Assembly (NCBI GenBank): GCA_049802235.1
Contig: JBARMB010000037.1
Span: 57,169-121,168 of the forward strand
Direction: 5' to 3'
DNA: 64,000 nt
Source of the DNA: VBDM01 sp049802235
Lineage (GTDB): Bacteria; Pseudomonadota; Gammaproteobacteria; Burkholderiales; SG8-39
The notes beneath the pieces were generated by a model, which saw only the letters and a list, made by a program, of their open reading frames with translations, searched no databases and was not told the origin of the DNA. This document shows positions 25,187 to 33,748 of this stretch, piece after piece (within the stretch, counting starts at the first letter, position 1; each line of letters starts with the position of its first letter). The translations under genes were made by a program, and so were the position numbers.

Positions 25187-26185
25187 ATGCCCGCTACCGC
25201 CGACGTCATCGAGCCGGGTCAACTTGCCTGGTACCGAAAGGCCGTCCCGGGATTGTTCGTGCTGCTGATCGCTTGCAGCTTCGGGGGGACGTTCGTCTAC
25301 AAGCTCCGCGTCGACGGGATCTTCGCCTGCCCAGCGAGCGGCTATGGTTCGAACGCCTACCTGTCTGATTGCACGGCCAGGACCTACGGGGACTACGACC
25401 ACGGTGCGTTCTGGTTCGGCCTCGAACCGCAGGCGCAACTCGCAGCGGCCGAAGCCGACGTCTTGTTCGTCGGGAGCAGCCGCCTGCAGTTTGCATTCGG
25501 CGGCACGGCGACCGCCCGTTGGTTTTCCGCGCTGGGCATTCGCTACTACCTGCTCGGATTCAGTAACAGCGAGACCGTCGCTTTCTTCGGACCGTTGCTT
25601 TCGAAGATCCGCCCAGGCGCGAAGGCCTACGTGATCAATGTCGATCGTTTCTTCGACGGTCGCGTGTCGCCGCCTACGGAACAGATTCTTCAAGGCCGCG
25701 ACATTCTGAAACGGTACGAGGAAAAGCAGACCTGGCAGTCGCTGCACAGGGGACTTTGCGCCGCGCTACCCGTCGCATGCGGAAACGCTGTTGCCGTGTA
25801 CCGTACGCGTGAAACGGGAGTGTGGCAGATGATGGGAAGCGGGCGTTTCGAGACCAAGCAAGTATCTGACGGCCAGCCGAGCAATGTCGAGCGCTGGGAC
25901 CAATATACGAGGCTCGGCGAGAGGTTCCTTGCGCAGCTGCCCGTCGATCCCAGTTGCGTGATTCTTACGATCGTTCCGACGGTCGAGACGAAGCGAGCCG
26001 AAGCAATGGCAATCGCCGCGAAACTCGGGCACGATCTGCTGGCGCCACAGATCGATGGTCTGCGCACGTTCGATGGCTCTCACCTCGATGAGGCAAGTGC
26101 AGAACGTTGGTCGGCGGCCTTCCTTCGGGAGGCCGGGCCGCGGATTCGAAAGTGCGTTGGCGCAGCGCAGGCTTCAACAGGCTGA
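25187..26185 (+). CDS. SGNH-fold periplasmic protein of the FkbH-ACP-MBOAT operon
   Basis: A 332-aa protein with one N-terminal transmembrane anchor (residues about 20-40). DVLFVGSSRLQFAFGG holds the putative nucleophile (S97/S98), YVINVDRFFDG is the middle block, and FDGSHLDEASAERW (about 303-316) carries the D-x-x-H-L catalytic pair. This is the layout of SGNH-like proteins that work with MBOAT acyltransferases. It is the first of four + strand genes (FkbH 48 bp later, ACP, MBOAT). I infer that it performs the final periplasmic acyl transfer. Overall identity to known families is not evident by eye. Confidence 0.72.
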   Translation: MPATADVIEPGQLAWYRKAVPGLFVLLIACSFGGTFVYKLRVDGIFACPASGYGSNAYLSDCTARTYGDYDHGAFWFGLEPQAQLAAAEADVLFVGSSRLQFAFGGTATARWFSALGIRYYLLGFSNSETVAFFGPLLSKIRPGAKAYVINVDRFFDGRVSPPTEQILQGRDILKRYEEKQTWQSLHRGLCAALPVACGNAVAVYRTRETGVWQMMGSGRFETKQVSDGQPSNVERWDQYTRLGERFLAQLPVDPSCVILTIVPTVETKRAEAMAIAAKLGHDLLAPQIDGLRTFDGSHLDEASAERWSAAFLREAGPRIRKCVGAAQASTG

Positions 26186-26233
26186 CCTGGCTCTCGTCCG
26201 CGTCGTTCACTGCATCGCCTGGATACTCATTTT

Positions 26234-28123
26234 ATGGACCAGCCCGGCGGCCAGAGCGATTTCCGCCTTCAAATGCAGGCCGCTCTCGCGGAAACGGATA
26301 CGCGCGCGCGCCTCGACGGCTTGGCAAGGCTGGCGCAATCCCGGCTGGGCTTCATCGAGACGATCCAGCTTGACAGGGCGCTCGTGCGCAGCGATGCCGA
26401 GTCGATCGACGGCTACGCACGCGTGCGTCTCGCGGTTCTGTCCACCAACACGATCGACCACTTGTTGCCCGCCATTCGTGTCGCCTGTCTTCGCTACAAA
26501 CTGCGCCTCGATGTTTTTTCGGGCTCCTTCGGCCAGTACCGGCAGGAGTTGCTCGATCCGGCGTCGCCGCTTCTTCAATTTCGACCGGACCTGATACTCC
26601 TTTCGCTTAACGCGAGGGAGGCGACTTCGGGCGTGCCGATCGCGGCCACAGCGGAAGAAGTGGAAGAGGCGTTGGCGCGCGCGATCGAAGAGCTCCGCGC
26701 ACTCTGGCGTCATGCGCGCAGTACCTTCAACGCGACTGTGATTCAGCAGTCCTACCTCGACGTATCGGAGCCGCTGTTCGGCAGCTATGACCGGCTGGTT
26801 CCCGCGGCGCCATCCCGGCTGATCGCTCGTCTGAACGATCTGCTTGCCCACGCCGCGGCGCAGGAGAACGTCACGCTGCTGGACGTGGCGCAGGCGAGCG
26901 CGCGCGATGGCATCGATGCCTGGTTCGACGTCGCGCGTTGGCTGCAGGGCAAGATGGAAATCGCACCGCATGCAGCGCCGCGCTACGGGGAGCTGATCGC
27001 CCGGCTCATCGGTGCGCAGCGTGGGAAATCCAGGAAGTGTCTGGTCCTGGATCTGGACAACACGCTCTGGGGCGGCGTCGTCGGTGACGTTGGAACGGCG
27101 GGCATCATCCTTGGCGAGGGCAGCGCGCAAGGCGAGGCGCATCTTGCCCTGCAGCGATACGCCAAAATGCTGAAGGACCGCGGCGTGATCCTCGCGATCT
27201 GCTCGAAGAACGAACCCGCATTGGCCGAAGCGGCCTTTCGGGAGCATCCGGAGATGGTGCTGCGACGCCCCGACATTGCGGCCTTCGTCGCGAATTGGAA
27301 CGACAAGGCCGAGAACCTCAAGGACATTGCGGAGCACCTCAACATCGGTTTGGACAGTCTGGTCTTCGTCGACGACAACCCGGTCGAGCGTGCGCGCGTG
27401 CGCGAGGGCCTGCCTATGGTGGCCGTGCCCGAGCTCCCGAATGACCCGGCGCTGTACGTCCGTTGCATCGCCGAGGCCGGATACTTCGAGGCGGTGAGCT
27501 TCACCGCCGACGATCTGCGGCGCGGCGAACAGTACGCGACCAACGCGGCGCGCGAGGCGCTGCGCGGGGTATCGCAGAGCGTCGACGAATTCCTGCGGGG
27601 ACTGGAGATGTCGGTCACCTACGGGCCAATCGAGCCGGTGGACCTGGCGCGCGCCACCCAACTTATCAACAAGACGAATCAATTCAACACCACGACCCGG
27701 CGCTACTCGGCCGACGAGGTCGCCCGCTTCGCGGCGGCCCCGGAAAACATCACGCTGCAGTTCCGCTTGGCCGATCGCTTCGGTGACAACGGGCTGGTCA
27801 GCGTGATGATCCTTCGCCCTGCGGACGATCCCGGAGTTCTCGAAGTCGACACCTGGGTGATGAGCTGCCGGGTCTTCGGGCGGCAGCTTGAGAACGAGGC
27901 GATGAGCATCGCCGTGGAGGCCGCGCGCGGTCGCGGAATCCGGGTTCTGCGCGCCGAGCACATTCCGACCGAGCGCAACGGCGTGGTGAGCGGCCTATTC
28001 AAAGGTCTCGGCTTTGCAGCGGTACCGGGAACCGAAGCCGGCGGCGCGAGCCGGTGGATTCTGAATACCGCCGAGTACGTCGCCCCGCCAACATTTATTA
28101 CGCGAAGGGCACCGCAGCCGTGA
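26234..28123 (+). CDS. FkbH-type HAD-IIIC phosphatase / glyceryl-ACP loading enzyme
   Basis: A 629-aa protein. The HAD motif I KCLVLDLDNTLWGGVVGD is at about residues 268-285, DRGVILAICSKN carries motif II and VFVDDNPVERARVREGLP motif IV. A C-terminal GNAT-like domain includes QLINKTNQFNTTTRRYS and SCRVFGRQLENEAM. Known FkbH/OzmB proteins take 1,3-bisphosphoglycerate, dephosphorylate it and load D-glyceryl on an ACP thiol. The N-terminal 260 residues form an SGNH-like or flavodoxin-like accessory domain of the longer FkbH subgroup. Its TGA overlaps the GTG of the ACP gene (GTGA), coupling their translation. Confidence 0.92.
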   Translation: MDQPGGQSDFRLQMQAALAETDTRARLDGLARLAQSRLGFIETIQLDRALVRSDAESIDGYARVRLAVLSTNTIDHLLPAIRVACLRYKLRLDVFSGSFGQYRQELLDPASPLLQFRPDLILLSLNAREATSGVPIAATAEEVEEALARAIEELRALWRHARSTFNATVIQQSYLDVSEPLFGSYDRLVPAAPSRLIARLNDLLAHAAAQENVTLLDVAQASARDGIDAWFDVARWLQGKMEIAPHAAPRYGELIARLIGAQRGKSRKCLVLDLDNTLWGGVVGDVGTAGIILGEGSAQGEAHLALQRYAKMLKDRGVILAICSKNEPALAEAAFREHPEMVLRRPDIAAFVANWNDKAENLKDIAEHLNIGLDSLVFVDDNPVERARVREGLPMVAVPELPNDPALYVRCIAEAGYFEAVSFTADDLRRGEQYATNAAREALRGVSQSVDEFLRGLEMSVTYGPIEPVDLARATQLINKTNQFNTTTRRYSADEVARFAAAPENITLQFRLADRFGDNGLVSVMILRPADDPGVLEVDTWVMSCRVFGRQLENEAMSIAVEAARGRGIRVLRAEHIPTERNGVVSGLFKGLGFAAVPGTEAGGASRWILNTAEYVAPPTFITRRAPQP

Positions 28124-28362
28124 CTGACCCGGACCTTTTGACCGTCTTCACGCGGACCCTCCGCGACCTCCTCGGCAACGACTCGATCGTACTCGCCATG
28201 AACACCCGGCGCAGCGACGTGGATGGCTGGGATTCCTTCATGTATGTGAACTTCATCGTCGCCGTCGAACTGGAACTGCAGATCAAGTTCAGCGTCGCCG
28301 ACGTGGAGTCCTTCGAAACCGTCGGGGACATCGTGGCGGAAGCGCGCTCCCTACTCGGCTAG
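28120..28362 (+). CDS. Acyl carrier protein of the FkbH operon
   Basis: An 80-aa acyl carrier protein starting at GTG (28120), which overlaps the FkbH stop. S39 in VDGWDSFMYVNFIVAVE is the phosphopantetheine site, followed by IKFSVADVESFETVGDIV, the usual helix II-III pattern. The next gene begins 21 bp later. It should receive the glyceryl (or similar) group made by FkbH and present it to the MBOAT protein at the membrane. Confidence 0.92.
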   Translation: MTDPDLLTVFTRTLRDLLGNDSIVLAMNTRRSDVDGWDSFMYVNFIVAVELELQIKFSVADVESFETVGDIVAEARSLLG

Positions 28363-28383
28363 AAGAACCGGGGCGCGCCGCCG

Positions 28384-30006
28384 ATGCTCTTCAACTCCTA
28401 CGAGTTCATCCTTGTTTTCCTGCCGGTAACGCTCGCCGGCTTCTTTCTGCTGGGGCTGCGCTCCCGCAATCTGGCGCTAGGTTGGATCGTAGTGGCTTCC
28501 CTGGCCTTTTATGCCTGGTGGCGGCCGATCAACGTACTGATCATTGCGCCCTCGATCCTCGTCAACTTCCTCCTTGCGCGCTGGCTGCTGCGATTGACGG
28601 CAAACAAGGACCGCGCCGGCCCGGCACGGCTGGTACTGTCGCTCGGGATTGCCTTCAACGTCGCGTTCCTCGGCTATTTCAAGTACGTCAATTTCCTCGC
28701 GATGGCGGCCAATGACCTCGTCGGGACCAATTTCGTACTGACGCAGGTCGTTCTTCCCCTTGGCATATCGTTCATCACGTTTCAGAAGATCGCGTTCCTG
28801 ATCGACGTCCATGGAAGACGCATCCCTTCGTTTTCGCTGCGCGACTACTGCCTGTTCGTGCTGTTCTTTCCACAGCTCATCGCCGGGCCCATTGTTCACT
28901 ACCGGGAAATGATGCCGCAATTCCAGCAAGCGCCATGCCGGTGGGACAAAGAGAACATTGCGGTCGGTCTTTCCTTGTTCGTATTCGGCCTATTCAAGAA
29001 GGTGGTTCTCGCGGATGGCATTTCGGAGCATGTTTCGCCCATTTACGAGATGGCTACCGCGGGCTCCGAGATCACGCTTTTGCCGGCATGGATTGCCGCG
29101 ATTGGATTCACCCTGCAGATCTACTTCGACTTTTCGGGCTACAGCGACATGGCGCTGGGCCTGGCTCGTTTCTTCGGCGTGCGCCTTCCGGCCAACTTCA
29201 ATTCGCCGTTGAAAGCCACGAACATCATCGAATTCTGGCTGCGCTGGCACATGACGTTGACGCGATTCCTGACGGCGTATCTCTACAATCCGCTGGCGCT
29301 CTGGCTGACGCGACGGCGCATGGCCAAAGGGCTGCCGGGATTCGGAGGGCGCGCGCCCAGTGTCGGGGCTTTTTTTCAGCTGCTGGCCGGACCGACGCTG
29401 CTCACGATGTTCGTGTCCGGACTGTGGCACGGGGCGGGTTATCTGTTCATCCTGTGGGGGTTGTTGCATGGCGTCTATCTGTCGGTGAACCACGCGTGGC
29501 GCCTTTTCGGGCCGAGGATCTGGCCAAACAAGGAAACCTATGACCGGTTCATGCGGCCGACGGGGTTCGTGATCACCTTCCTGTCGGTTGCTGTCGCGAT
29601 GGTTCTCTTTCGATCCGCGAATGCAAGCGTCGCCAAAGAGCTGTTGCAGGGTATGGTCGGCCTGAACGGCATTAGCCTGCCGCAACAGATCCACGCGCAG
29701 CTCGGGTCGCTGCTGCAGTCCTTTGTTTCTGCCTCCACCGATATGTCAGCGCAGGAATTTGCGCTTGCGATGGCCTGGCTCGGCGCGTTGCTTCTGGTCG
29801 CGCTCTTGTTCCCGAATACGCTGGAACTGATGGCGCGCTACGAGCCGGCGATTGGCGTTCACCCAGGGCCGGCCGCACCGCGCCTTCTGTTGCGTGCCCT
29901 CGACTGGACTCCCACGGCTCCCTGGGCCCTTGCGATTTCCTCGTTGGTAGTTGCCGCGGTCATGGGGCTCGGGGGAAAGAGTGAGTTCCTCTACTGGCAG
30001 TTCTAG
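28384..30006 (+). CDS. MBOAT family O-acyltransferase (AlgI/DltB-like)
   Basis: A 540-aa membrane protein with around ten or more helices. It starts MLFNSYEFILVFLPVTLAGFF and has LPLGISFITFQKIAFLID, FFPQLIAGPIVHY, FDFSGYSDMALGLARFFG and NIIEFWLRWHMTLTRFL. The catalytic histidine is in MFVSGLWHGAGYLFILWG. These are the full AlgI signatures. The gene is 21 bp after the ACP and ends the operon. The protein would take the acyl group from the ACP on the cytoplasmic side and move it to a periplasmic acceptor, probably with the SGNH protein. Length is slightly above AlgI (about 520). Confidence 0.94.
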   Translation: MLFNSYEFILVFLPVTLAGFFLLGLRSRNLALGWIVVASLAFYAWWRPINVLIIAPSILVNFLLARWLLRLTANKDRAGPARLVLSLGIAFNVAFLGYFKYVNFLAMAANDLVGTNFVLTQVVLPLGISFITFQKIAFLIDVHGRRIPSFSLRDYCLFVLFFPQLIAGPIVHYREMMPQFQQAPCRWDKENIAVGLSLFVFGLFKKVVLADGISEHVSPIYEMATAGSEITLLPAWIAAIGFTLQIYFDFSGYSDMALGLARFFGVRLPANFNSPLKATNIIEFWLRWHMTLTRFLTAYLYNPLALWLTRRRMAKGLPGFGGRAPSVGAFFQLLAGPTLLTMFVSGLWHGAGYLFILWGLLHGVYLSVNHAWRLFGPRIWPNKETYDRFMRPTGFVITFLSVAVAMVLFRSANASVAKELLQGMVGLNGISLPQQIHAQLGSLLQSFVSASTDMSAQEFALAMAWLGALLLVALLFPNTLELMARYEPAIGVHPGPAAPRLLLRALDWTPTAPWALAISSLVVAAVMGLGGKSEFLYWQF

Positions 30007-30192
30007 GGCTGCAATGCGATTTCATTTCCGCCACGAGCAGCGTTCGTCTCGGAGGGCAGCGGGTGAATCGAATCAGCGCGCCGGGCCGCTGTGTTCATCT
30101 TCTGGTCTCCTTCTTTGGTTGAGAAAGCCACCAGAGGTTAACTCGCGCGACCCTACACGGCATTCAGTTGCAATGTTTGGGTGAGGGTGGCA

Positions 30193-31185
30193 ATGAAGAC
30201 AGTGGATCTTCGGTTCATACTCGCAGTGCCCGTCATCAGCCTCATGATTGCATGTCGCGGAGGAGACTCGGGTTCCCATTCTGCCCCGACCCCGCGGCAG
30301 ATCATCCTCGCCCCGAGCTCTGCGAGCGTCAACACGGGGGGTATTCAGCCGTTCACCGTCAATGTGCGGAGGAGCGACGGGAGCATCGTGGCCGTGGCGG
30401 TAACGTACACGGCGACGGGTGGGACAATAACGAGCGGCGGGTTGTATACAGCGGGAAAGGTGCCTGGCATTTACCAGGTAATCGCAACCGAGAGAGAGGG
30501 GACGCTTGCAGGTGCCGCTGCTATCACGGTGACGCAGGCAGGACCCCACAGCTACACCACCAACTTTCCCGTGAGTGAAAACCCGATCTCCGCAGGCGGC
30601 CGCTGGATCAATGGCGGGGCGGTCGGCCTGGACTGGACCGACGTCTCGACCACGCTGGGGCTCGCTATCGGCCATCAGGTGGGGGCGAGCTTCACGGACG
30701 CGACCGCCCTGCTCACCGGCACCTGGGGGCCGGATCAGATGGCATCGGCCACAGTTCATACTGTCAACCAGAACGATGCGTGCTTCCAGGAGGTCGAGCT
30801 GCGCCTGCGGAGCGCTCTTTCCGCGCACGTCAACACGGGATACGAGATCAGTTTTCATATGTCGCAAACCTCGCTGGCATACTTGATCATCGTGAGGTGG
30901 AACGGCGCCCGCGGGAACTTTACCTACCTGTTCAAGTCCACGCGCGACGCACAATTCGGCATCAAGGACGGCGACGTCGTGAGTGCCAAGATTGTCGGCA
31001 ACGTGATCACGGCCTACATCAATGACGTGCAGAAGGGGCAGGTCGATATCACGTCCATCGGCGGCACCGTCTACACGACCGGCAACCCCGGCATGGGGTT
31101 CAATCTGGAGAACACTCTCACCGCATGCAAAGGCACGAACGGCGACTATGGATTCACGAGCTACACCACAACCGATATCCTATGA
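30193..31185 (+). CDS. Lipoprotein with Ig-like and jelly-roll-type domain (paralogue 1)
   Basis: A 330-aa putative lipoprotein: a hydrophobic N-terminus ending LMIACRGG gives a lipobox cysteine at about residue 21. Residues about 35-115 resemble a bacterial Ig-like (BIG) domain (ILAPSSASVNTGGIQPFTVNV, TVTQAGPHS). The C-terminal 215 residues form a beta-rich unit with GGRWINGGAVGLDWTDVST, LTGTWGPDQMASATVH, VELRLRSALSAHVNTGYEI and VGNVITAYINDVQKGQVD, like a concanavalin-type laminin-G fold. The same C-terminal unit is repeated in the next gene. Function unknown; a surface carbohydrate-binding role is possible. GGTGG precedes the ATG closely. Confidence 0.75.
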   Translation: MKTVDLRFILAVPVISLMIACRGGDSGSHSAPTPRQIILAPSSASVNTGGIQPFTVNVRRSDGSIVAVAVTYTATGGTITSGGLYTAGKVPGIYQVIATEREGTLAGAAAITVTQAGPHSYTTNFPVSENPISAGGRWINGGAVGLDWTDVSTTLGLAIGHQVGASFTDATALLTGTWGPDQMASATVHTVNQNDACFQEVELRLRSALSAHVNTGYEISFHMSQTSLAYLIIVRWNGARGNFTYLFKSTRDAQFGIKDGDVVSAKIVGNVITAYINDVQKGQVDITSIGGTVYTTGNPGMGFNLENTLTACKGTNGDYGFTSYTTTDIL

Positions 31186-32762
31186 GGGCGATCCGGGGCG
31201 GATGCCTGGTCGCTTGGGCAGCGAGCCACCGCTGATGCCCTATCCGCGCGCCAGCAGGCATCCCTAGAGGAGTCTAGGATGGCGGAAGCTGCACCGTGGC
31301 AGCGAGCACCTGGGCGGGCCAGCGACCTGCGGCATTGAGGGAGCGGAGGGCCGGCGAGAAACGCTGCGTGCGCGGACGTTGGATCGATGCGTCGAATCCG
31401 GTCGTTCAAAGAATGGGAATCCCTATGTTGCGAATGAAGACATTTCTGCTCGTTCCCTTGCTCGTTCTGGCATTGGCCGCTTGCGGCGGTGAAGGTGCGC
31501 CGGTATTGGCACCCGCCGGCTCCGTGAGTTCCACGCCTCTGCCACCAGTACCGACCGTATCGCTTGCGGCGAACCCGGCGTCTGTCACGAACGGTGGGTC
31601 TTCGATACTGACTTGGTCCTCGACGGACGCCACCTCTTGTTCCGCCTCGGGCGCGTGGTCGGGCGCCAAGGCGATTTCCGGCAATCAGTCTACCGGCGCG
31701 CTCACCGCGAGCGGCAGCTACTCTCTTACCTGTACCGGCGCGGGAGGTAGCGCAAGCGCCTCAGCGACCGTCACCGTTTCGGGCTCGCCACCGCCACCGC
31801 CGGTACCTACGGTGTCGCTTGCGGCGAACCCCACGTCTGTCGCGAGCGGCGGGTCTTCCACGCTCACTTGGTCGTCAACCGATGCCACCTCTTGCTCTGC
31901 TTCCAGCAGCCCTGCTTCCAGCGCGTGGTCCGGCAGCAAGGCGCTTTCCAACAGCACCGGCCAGTCCACCGGCGCGTTGACAAGCTCCAGCACATTCACT
32001 CTCTCCTGCACCGGGTCGGGTGGGACTGCCAGCGCATCCGCGGCGGTCACGGTGACCCCGACGGGAACCCAGAGTTACACTACCAGCTTTCCCCTGACGG
32101 AAAACCCGATCTCCGAAGGCGGCCGCTGGATCAACGGCGGGGCGGCCGGCCTGGACTGGACCGACGTCTCGACTACGCCGGGGCTCGCCATCGGCCGCCA
32201 GGGGGGGGTGAGCTTCTCGGACGCGACCGCGCTGCTCACCGGCACCTGGGGGCCGGATCAGATGGCGACCGCCACCGTCCATACGGTCAGCCAGAACGAT
32301 GCATGCTTCCAGGAGGCCGAGCTGCGCCTGCGCAGCGCGATCTCCGCGCACGTCAACACGGGATACGAGATCACCTTCCATATGTCGCAGACCTCGGCGG
32401 CGTACCTGATCATCGTGCGGTGGAACGGTCCTCTCGGAAGCTTCGACTACCTCTCCAGAACTATTGGCGCACAATTCGCCATCAAGGACGGCGACGTCAT
32501 GAGTGCCAAGATCGTCGGCAACGTGATCACGGCCTACATCAATGGCGTGCAGAAGGGGCAGGTCGATATCACGTCCATCGGTGGCACCGTCTACACGACC
32601 GGCAACCCCGGCATGGGATTCAGTCTGGATACCACTACCGCCGGATGCTCGGGCACGAACGGCAACTACGGCTTCACGAGCTACACCGCAACCGATACCC
32701 CATGAGGATGATCGGCGCGGATACCTCGCGGGGCAGCCAGCCACTGCTCATGCGCTGGTTAG
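30541..32762. repeat. Tandem duplication of about 0.7 kb within the lipoprotein pair
   Basis: The segment 30541-31245 is repeated at 32064-32762 with most positions identical by eye. It covers the C-terminal domain and about 55 bp past each stop codon (compare the GGCGGAT-containing tails at 31192 and 32713). The N-terminal parts of the two genes differ, so the duplication concerns the C-terminal domain and its 3' flank, not the whole gene. Confidence 0.75.
31425..32705 (+). CDS. Lipoprotein with two Ig-like repeats and jelly-roll-type domain (paralogue 2)
   Basis: A 426-aa lipoprotein: MLRMKTFLLVPLLVLALAAC gives a clean lipobox LAAC with cysteine 20. GGGAA precedes the ATG at 31425. Two tandem 80-90-residue repeats follow, each with PTVSLAANPxSV, SSILTWSSTDATSCSAS or a near copy, STGALT and a xTVTVSG-like end. 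They are separated by a proline-rich linker (PPPPP). The last 215 residues match the preceding lipoprotein almost residue for residue (GGRWINGGAAGLDWTDVST, LTGTWGPDQMATATVH). The repeat and domain plan suggests an outer-membrane or surface-exposed binding protein. Confidence 0.75.
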   Translation: MLRMKTFLLVPLLVLALAACGGEGAPVLAPAGSVSSTPLPPVPTVSLAANPASVTNGGSSILTWSSTDATSCSASGAWSGAKAISGNQSTGALTASGSYSLTCTGAGGSASASATVTVSGSPPPPPVPTVSLAANPTSVASGGSSTLTWSSTDATSCSASSSPASSAWSGSKALSNSTGQSTGALTSSSTFTLSCTGSGGTASASAAVTVTPTGTQSYTTSFPLTENPISEGGRWINGGAAGLDWTDVSTTPGLAIGRQGGVSFSDATALLTGTWGPDQMATATVHTVSQNDACFQEAELRLRSAISAHVNTGYEITFHMSQTSAAYLIIVRWNGPLGSFDYLSRTIGAQFAIKDGDVMSAKIVGNVITAYINGVQKGQVDITSIGGTVYTTGNPGMGFSLDTTTAGCSGTNGNYGFTSYTATDTP

Positions 32763-33490
32763 CCGGCGTCGCGCCGCCATCTGCGCCGCGGCGCTATGTA
32801 AGCCGCCTTCTTGTAGATGAAGAACTCAGCAAATGAGCCCTTCCGATAGTCCCCGCGAAATGGGTACCGATTTGGTAAATGCTTCACGAGATCCCAGTTC
32901 GGCAGATTCTCTTGTATCCATTTTGTGAACTTTCGATGTCTAACGTGCGTTCCCTCATAACCCCGGTTGTCATCGGAGTCGCTAGCATAAATGATCACGA
33001 ATCGATTCGACGCCCCAAACAGCGTCCGCATGTAATGTTCAAAGACATTGTCTTCCACCAAGTGATAGATGACGTCCAGTGACAGCGTAAGGTCTGCGTT
33101 TTCTCCTTTGTAATCGCTCATCAAGCGAAACGACTTGTGCCCGTCAGATTTGAATAATTTCTGGCATAGTGCAATGGCGGTGTTGCTAACATCAAGTCCA
33201 AGGTACCTCGGGTACTGCGCAAGAAGAAGTTGGTTTCCGTCTCCGCACCCAAATTCAAGTATAGTCGGTACATGATGTGTGGCGACGAATCTGTTGAGCA
33301 CGTCTGCTTTGAACTCTGCAAAGAGTGCATACGAACCCACACCGGAATTACCGCCGGCCGAGTAACGCTTCTCCCAATACGCCGCTGAGCCTGGGAACGG
33401 CTCCGGATTTCTTCTGCGGGTTAACAACCTCCAATAGATCCGTTTGGCTACGTCTCCAATGATCGGAATCTGCTTGATGATCTCTTTCAT
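32759..33490 (-). CDS. Class I SAM-dependent methyltransferase
   Basis: A 243-aa methyltransferase: motif I ILEFGCGDGNQLLLAQYPRY (about residues 77-96), motif II YLGLDVSNTAIALC and LTLSLDVIYHLVEDNVFEHY. A GGGGAAG ribosome site precedes the ATG by 7 bp. Its codons are more AT-rich than those of most neighbours, suggesting transfer. Its stop overlaps the end of the duplicated lipoprotein flank. It probably methylates a glycan sugar; the exact target is unknown. Confidence 0.85.
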   Translation of the reverse strand: MKEIIKQIPIIGDVAKRIYWRLLTRRRNPEPFPGSAAYWEKRYSAGGNSGVGSYALFAEFKADVLNRFVATHHVPTILEFGCGDGNQLLLAQYPRYLGLDVSNTAIALCQKLFKSDGHKSFRLMSDYKGENADLTLSLDVIYHLVEDNVFEHYMRTLFGASNRFVIIYASDSDDNRGYEGTHVRHRKFTKWIQENLPNWDLVKHLPNRYPFRGDYRKGSFAEFFIYKKAAYIAPRRRWRRDAG

Positions 33491-33607
33491 GTCTTTCTTC
33501 CCCCAACTTGAAGGCCTAACATTCGCACTGAACGGCGCTCAAACAGCAGAAGAACCTTTCCCCCATCTGGTTGACACTGGGTCTGGCCGGCGGTTCATAC
33601 GTCCCTG

Positions 33608-33742
33608 CTAAACGAAGAGCACTGTACGCCCGCTTTTTCGCAGTCCTTCCATGGCCCGGATGCATTTCTTCTGAAATCCTGCGTCGCCCACCGCCAATAC
33701 CTCGTCGACAATGAGCACGTCCGGCTCCAAGTGCGTGGCTAC
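33608..33742 (-). pseudogene. ABC transporter ATPase remnant (polysaccharide-export type)
   Basis: The minus-strand frame reads TVATHLEPDVLIVDEVLAVGD and then AGFQKKCIRAMEGLRKSGRT before VLFV and a TAG. This is the Walker B / D-loop stretch of Wzt/TagH-type ABC ATPases, where VLFV is normally followed by SHN. The Walker A half and everything after VLFV are absent. It sits between the methyltransferase and the GT4 gene, and is evidence for a lost ABC-type exporter. Confidence 0.82.
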
Positions 33743-33748
33743 GGTGCA

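Noticed and set aside
26207..27961. A 584-aa minus-strand open frame opposite fkbH
   Set aside because: It lies antisense to a gene with HAD and GNAT-like motifs, has no domain and follows GC-rich codon bias; long antisense frames are common in such DNA.
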